A stretch of 64,000 bases of DNA, taken from assembly GCF_008728515.1 (NCBI RefSeq), contig NC_044990.1, positions 62,352,879-62,416,878 on the forward strand, in the 5' to 3' direction. Source of the stretch: Papio anubis (Eukaryota > Chordata > Mammalia > Primates > Cercopithecidae). Position numbers and translations under genes: made by a program. The first letter of the stretch is position 1, and the number at the start of each line of letters is the position of its first letter. Below the pieces are notes generated by a model. The model was given only the letters and a program-made list of their open reading frames with translations, did no database searches and was not told where the DNA came from. Positions 59,652 through 64,000 of the stretch are shown piece after piece.

Positions 59652-59792
59652 ACTAGGGTGACCCTGCATGCCTGTTTTCCCAGAAAAGTTTTGGTTCATG
59701 CTGGTTGTTGTAGTAGTAAATATTGATAACACAAAATTTTTCTTTATAAAGTTTCCACATTCATACAATAAATTAATTATATTGTATACCTA
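59652..59792. repeat. Local direct repeat, copy 2
   Basis: Second copy of the 58751-58890 unit. The intervening 760 bp has no LTR, LINE or gene that I can name. Either the unit is an unrecognised old repeat or the region was locally duplicated. Confidence 0.85.
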
Positions 59793-59799
59793 ACAGTGA

Positions 59800-61950
59800 G
59801 GACATCTCTCCCTTTTGTAACATGTAAATGAAGATGATATAAATAGTGTACTAGCTAGTATATTCTAGGTAATTTAAAAATAGGATTAAAAAACCTAAAT
59901 TGTAAATTCAGATTCTGATCATGCCTGTTTCTAGAACATATTTGGACATGAATCATTCATGTTTGAAGCTATATAATTAACAGATTTCTTGCCTCAAAGT
60001 AAGTATAAGTTGGGCAGCATTTATGTCTATGATAAGAATTAAAGAACACAGCATATTTTACCTCTATTTGTGGTTGTTGTTGAAATAAGTGTTCATAACC
60101 TTCAACGAATATTAGAAAAGTAATTAATTTATTCATATTTTAAGGAGAGCTGCTGGAAGCCAAGAAATGAAAAGAGAATGGGGAAATCCAGACAGATTTA
60201 TGTATATATTAAGGTAAGGACTCGTTTTACAGAAAGTTGTAAGAGATTTAAGAATGTATGAAAACCCGAAGTAGTGCAAATAGCATATTATTCAATGACT
60301 TTTTATTTAAAAATGTGTAACACCTATTGTTAAAAGCTCTACATAGTCTGAGAATTTATTTTCTATCCTCCCCATTGGAATGTAAGATGACCCAAACTAA
60401 CCTTTTATAAATGGAAACTTCATAAATTAAGTTTTATCTTAGACTGAATTTTAGAGTTGGGAATTATTGTGCTGAGAACAATTCGTAATTCAACATCTCT
60501 CTCAACACAGGGTTTATCTTCGAGGTTGAAATCACATTTCAAGAGGAAACTCTGCATGGGACACTCTGAAGGAAAGTATTGATAACTAATGTACCCACTA
60601 GAACCTCTTCTCATGTAAAAATTGCCGCTGTCCCCAGCAAATTCCGTCAATCCTTTTTCAAATGCTAGCTTATTAAAGACATACCACAAAGTGGGTAACT
60701 AGGGCTAAATCTGAGACCATGATGTTTCAGAGTTTTATAATATTATTGTGAATACACAGGAGAAAACAAATTTAAATTTTGTAATCATATTTGAAAACTC
60801 AGAGCATCACTTTGAGGGTGGCATTGAGATTCATGACCAGAAGTCAAGTTCAGTTTTAAGTTTAATGCCATTCAGCCTGTATCTGTGTCCCTGCAGCTAG
60901 ACTAGCTAGCTAGGTTCCTGTTTCTTCTTGGACAATCATCTCTATCGTAGTCATTTATTTCTATTTTTAAATATAGCTTGGTACATGGGTTTATCTTAAA
61001 AGTACAACACATACTCAGTTTCCAGTTATTTCAAGCTGAAGTTCATAACTAAATCACAGTAAGGTATACTTTTCCTAGAATATTTTGCATTGCCCAAAGC
61101 CTTTCCCTTCAACATAGCTACAATGAAACCTAGGATGTCAGCTTTTATCTAGTAGCTGATTTGCACAATATAAGTATGCACACATACATATATGTAAATG
61201 CACATATGTGTGTGTTTTCTGAAATGTGGTTTTCTGTTTCAACTTGCTTCTTACTAGAATGATTTTTTAAGGTAACTAAATCTTCTTTAGATTCATTTGT
61301 TTTTTCAATAAAATTGACATAGTAACTCATTTTTGAGAAATAAGCTTCTGTATATAATAATGGATGACTTCTATTCTTTGTCATTGTCTATGTAACATTC
61401 TCTGCCTCCCTATTTTTTTTTTTACTCCCTTCAATCCGTTTTCCAATATGGCATAGCTTGAAATTATCACTCTAAAAAAAAATCCATTCACTAGCATGGA
61501 AAATATATCAGCATATAAATTTCAAATATAGTGAAAATATGCATAACATCTTTAAAGTAAGTTTACTAGTTGAATAGTTATGTTAAAAGTAATTGTATAA
61601 AACAGATACTACATTTGCATTCTAAAACTCATAGTGTAACTTAATGTTTTCTTACATAAAGTTTTTGGTATAATAGTTTTACTTGAAGAGAACAAATTTA
61701 GCAAAGTGTTATTTTTCAGTAGGTTTCTAAAAGGACTTTGGGCTTATTGTACATAGCCATAGATTTTTACATATCATTAGACTGACCGCATATTATTTTA
61801 ATCTAGCTGCGTTTAGTTAAATTGGTTATTTGTAACATTTGTGACTTTTGCTACCTTAAATTGCTTGTTTATTAGCATACAACCTGCATAAAAATAATTG
61901 TTATTGAAGAACATCATTACCAGAAATTGCAAATATTGTCTCTATGATTT
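59800..61950. other. AT-rich DNA, nothing recognised
   Basis: No exon or known repeat recognised in about 2.1 kb. Confidence 0.4.
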
Positions 61951-61968
61951 AAAAATTAAGTATAAAAC

Positions 61969-62320
61969 CACCGTGGAATACTATGCAGCCATAAAAAAGG
62001 ATGAGTTCATGTCCTTTGTAGGGACATGGATGAAGCTGGAAACCATCATTATGAGAGAGCTATCACAAGGACAGAAAACCAAACACCACATGTTCTCACT
62101 CATAGGTGGGAATTGAACAATGAGAACATTTGAACACAGGGCGGGGAACATCATACACCGGGGCCGGCCATGGGGTGGCTGGGGGGAGGGATAGCATTAG
62201 GAGAGATACCTAATGTAAATGACGAGTTAATGGGTGCAGCAAACCAACATGGCACGTGTATACATATGTAACAAACCTGCACATTGTGCACATGTACCCT
62301 AGAACTTAAAGTATAATAAA
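61969..62320 (+). mobile_element. 5'-truncated L1PA with perfect target duplication
   Basis: 352 bp of the L1 3' end in sense: 'gtggaatactatgcagccat', 'tcatgtcctttgtagggaca', 'aaccaacatggcacgtgtat', ending 'gtaccctagaacttaaagta' and a short A tail. The duplication ttaagtataaaac (with flanking A) occurs at about 61954-61968 and 62324-62338. The close match to primate L1PA sequence and the intact duplication indicate a primate-age insertion. It holds only the last codons of ORF2. Confidence 0.93.
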
Positions 62321-62338
62321 AAAAATTAAGTATAAAAC

Positions 62339-64000
62339 AATAATTAAATTGAATACAAAATAAATCTGTTTATTTTAATTCTCATGTTCATTTGAAGGGA
62401 TGTTTTAATATACTCTTCTACACTTTTTTTTATCAAGCTGAATTTTAAAATATTTTGATAATAATTCCCCCACGTTTTACTCCTCCTGAAATTGAAAATG
62501 AATACATTAATTAAAACATAAAACACAAAAAACCTGTAACTTTGCTTGTAAGTTTTATCATTTATTTACTTTGACCAAAGTAATATAAAAATAATCAGTG
62601 ATAAGAACATATTTTAACTTTTATAAAGTATAATTGTTTTCAGTTTTTTTAATGTTACAACATCATTAGGAAACTATTCAGAAGAAGATTATTTACTGCC
62701 ACATTAGGATTACTATTTCATTTACAAATTTACCAATTCAGCCAAGTTTTGCCTTTTACTGGATGTGTTAATTCTAAGTAAACAAAGTATATGGCTTCAA
62801 ATCTTAAATGAATGGGTTTCATACCATTATCTCTCAAAATTTTTTTTCTATCTTCATTCCTTCGCCCCAGCAGCCCTTTTAGCAATTTTTTTTCCTAACT
62901 TCCCAAGGGAAACTTTACTGTTTATGTACTATATAGTGCTTTGGAGGACCACAAACCATTGTAATAGCTAAGATGCCGCCACTCAAACTGTTCCCCTTGT
63001 GGGTGATATAATCCCCATTGAGAATGTATGGTTTATTCCTACAGATTTTACCACAGTTTAGTCACTTATTTACTATTCATGATATTGCTGAAGGAAGACT
63101 TGCTGAAATATTACCAGCCACAAAATATGTTAATAGCATTAGGAGATATTGAATGGCACTTTGTCTCTGAGGTGGTCTTGAAAACTCAAAATCAAATGTC
63201 TTATCTCAATGAGATGTCTCAAAGAAAAACCACCAGGTGCAAACTTTTGTTTCCATAAATTGTAGTTCAGCTCATAGGACTTAAACATCTGCAAAAATGT
63301 CAATCAAAAGATGTTGAAACAGCTCCCCTAATCTTTGTTAAAAGGAGACTTTTTCTTTTTGTTTTTTCTTTAACTCCACTTTGGCCTATTACAACTAACA
63401 TCAGCACACATACCTCTGGCAAAGAGTTTGCTGCACTGCAATCTCCTCTGGTCCCTTCTTCTTAAATCCTGTGTTAATATGCTGCTAGGTCAAAGTCTTC
63501 TTAGGGCAAGACAGCATTATTGCATTATTGGCAAAACAACAGCAGAAGCTTGTAAATGAGCCTGACAGCCCAAAATGGAAGACTTGTCCAGCAACAGGCT
63601 TTTATGTAACAGTGTGTTAATAACATTTTGAAGAAACAAATGACTTTAAAGTATCTATAATTGTTATCACTTGCCCATTTATTGGAGATAATTTTATGTG
63701 GATATCTATCCAATATTTGACAAAAACTGACTGTTAAAATGTGAGTTGGTGGTGGCAAATATTAATTTTCAATGGTATTACTTTTTGAGAAATACTTTAA
63801 AATGTTTCCCTAGGATAAATATAGTATATTAAATAATGAGTTTCACTTGATAATTTAAGGAAGATAAAATAACTCAGTAGAATAGCACTGTTATGAATAA
63901 TAAAAACATATATAGATCATTTTGGGCCTGTTCACAAATAGTGCTATTATACACACTCTAGGTTTATTGTATAACATCATTTAATCAAGAAAAACAAAGT
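62339..64000. other. AT-rich DNA, nothing recognised
   Basis: No exon, RNA gene or repeat recognised to the end of the window. Confidence 0.4.

Noticed and set aside
1..64000. tRNA, U6, Y RNA, 7SL or miRNA genes; CRISPR arrays; bacterial or viral gene systems
   Set aside because: I looked for their characteristic words and layouts on both strands and saw none beyond the transposon fossils listed. The repeats are eukaryotic retroposons, not spaced arrays.

Overview
The window is nuclear DNA from an Old World monkey, most likely a cercopithecine such as a macaque or baboon. Primate-specific Alu repeats are present throughout. Two of them (18333-18639 and 33255-33541) carry the 'atccggccac' right-arm variant and the 'cacctcgcccggct'-type middle that I associate with the AluYR lineage of Old World monkeys. 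Most of the sequence is AT-rich and free of genes, as expected around a large-gene desert.

The only protein-coding gene I can support is SLITRK1, on the minus strand. Its single uninterrupted coding exon (48469-50559) encodes 696 residues: signal peptide, two leucine-rich-repeat blocks, one membrane span and a short tail. The transcript probably starts near 51.4 kb (GC boxes, no obvious TATA box) and ends near 46.26 kb at an AATAAA signal. The 5' leader contains a 47-base poly(U) run and a set of short upstream reading frames ending 2 nt before the start codon. The 3' UTR contains a miR-24-1-5p (formerly miR-189) seed match with the G:U wobble known from human work, and two G-rich blocks on the opposite strand.

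Layout. 1-15 kb: AT-rich DNA with an L2 end, a ~2 kb L1 piece, MIRs, five Alus or Alu parts, an L2 split by an Alu, and a second L1 piece. 15-20 kb: a long L2 in reverse orientation broken by a MaLR LTR piece, three Alus and a MER2 DNA transposon. 20-28 kb: mostly unassigned AT-rich DNA with one Alu and a perfect 17-bp hairpin. 28-31 kb: nested repeats (L2, MER5, Alu right arm, 487-bp pyrimidine tract), then an inverted repeat enclosing a GATA microsatellite. 31-46 kb: a young Alu, MIRs, a hAT fossil, an L2, and a solo LTR with a 4-bp target duplication. 46-52 kb: SLITRK1 and its promoter. 52-64 kb: gene-free DNA with a MaLR LTR piece, two Alus, a local duplication and a young 5'-truncated L1.

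I found no second gene, no structured RNA gene, and nothing that looks like an undescribed multi-gene system. The best leads are regulatory: the uORF arrangement and poly(U) in the SLITRK1 leader, the miRNA site, the G-quadruplex candidates, and the palindrome/microsatellite at 30.4-30.7 kb. Repeat family names come from recognition, not a database search.
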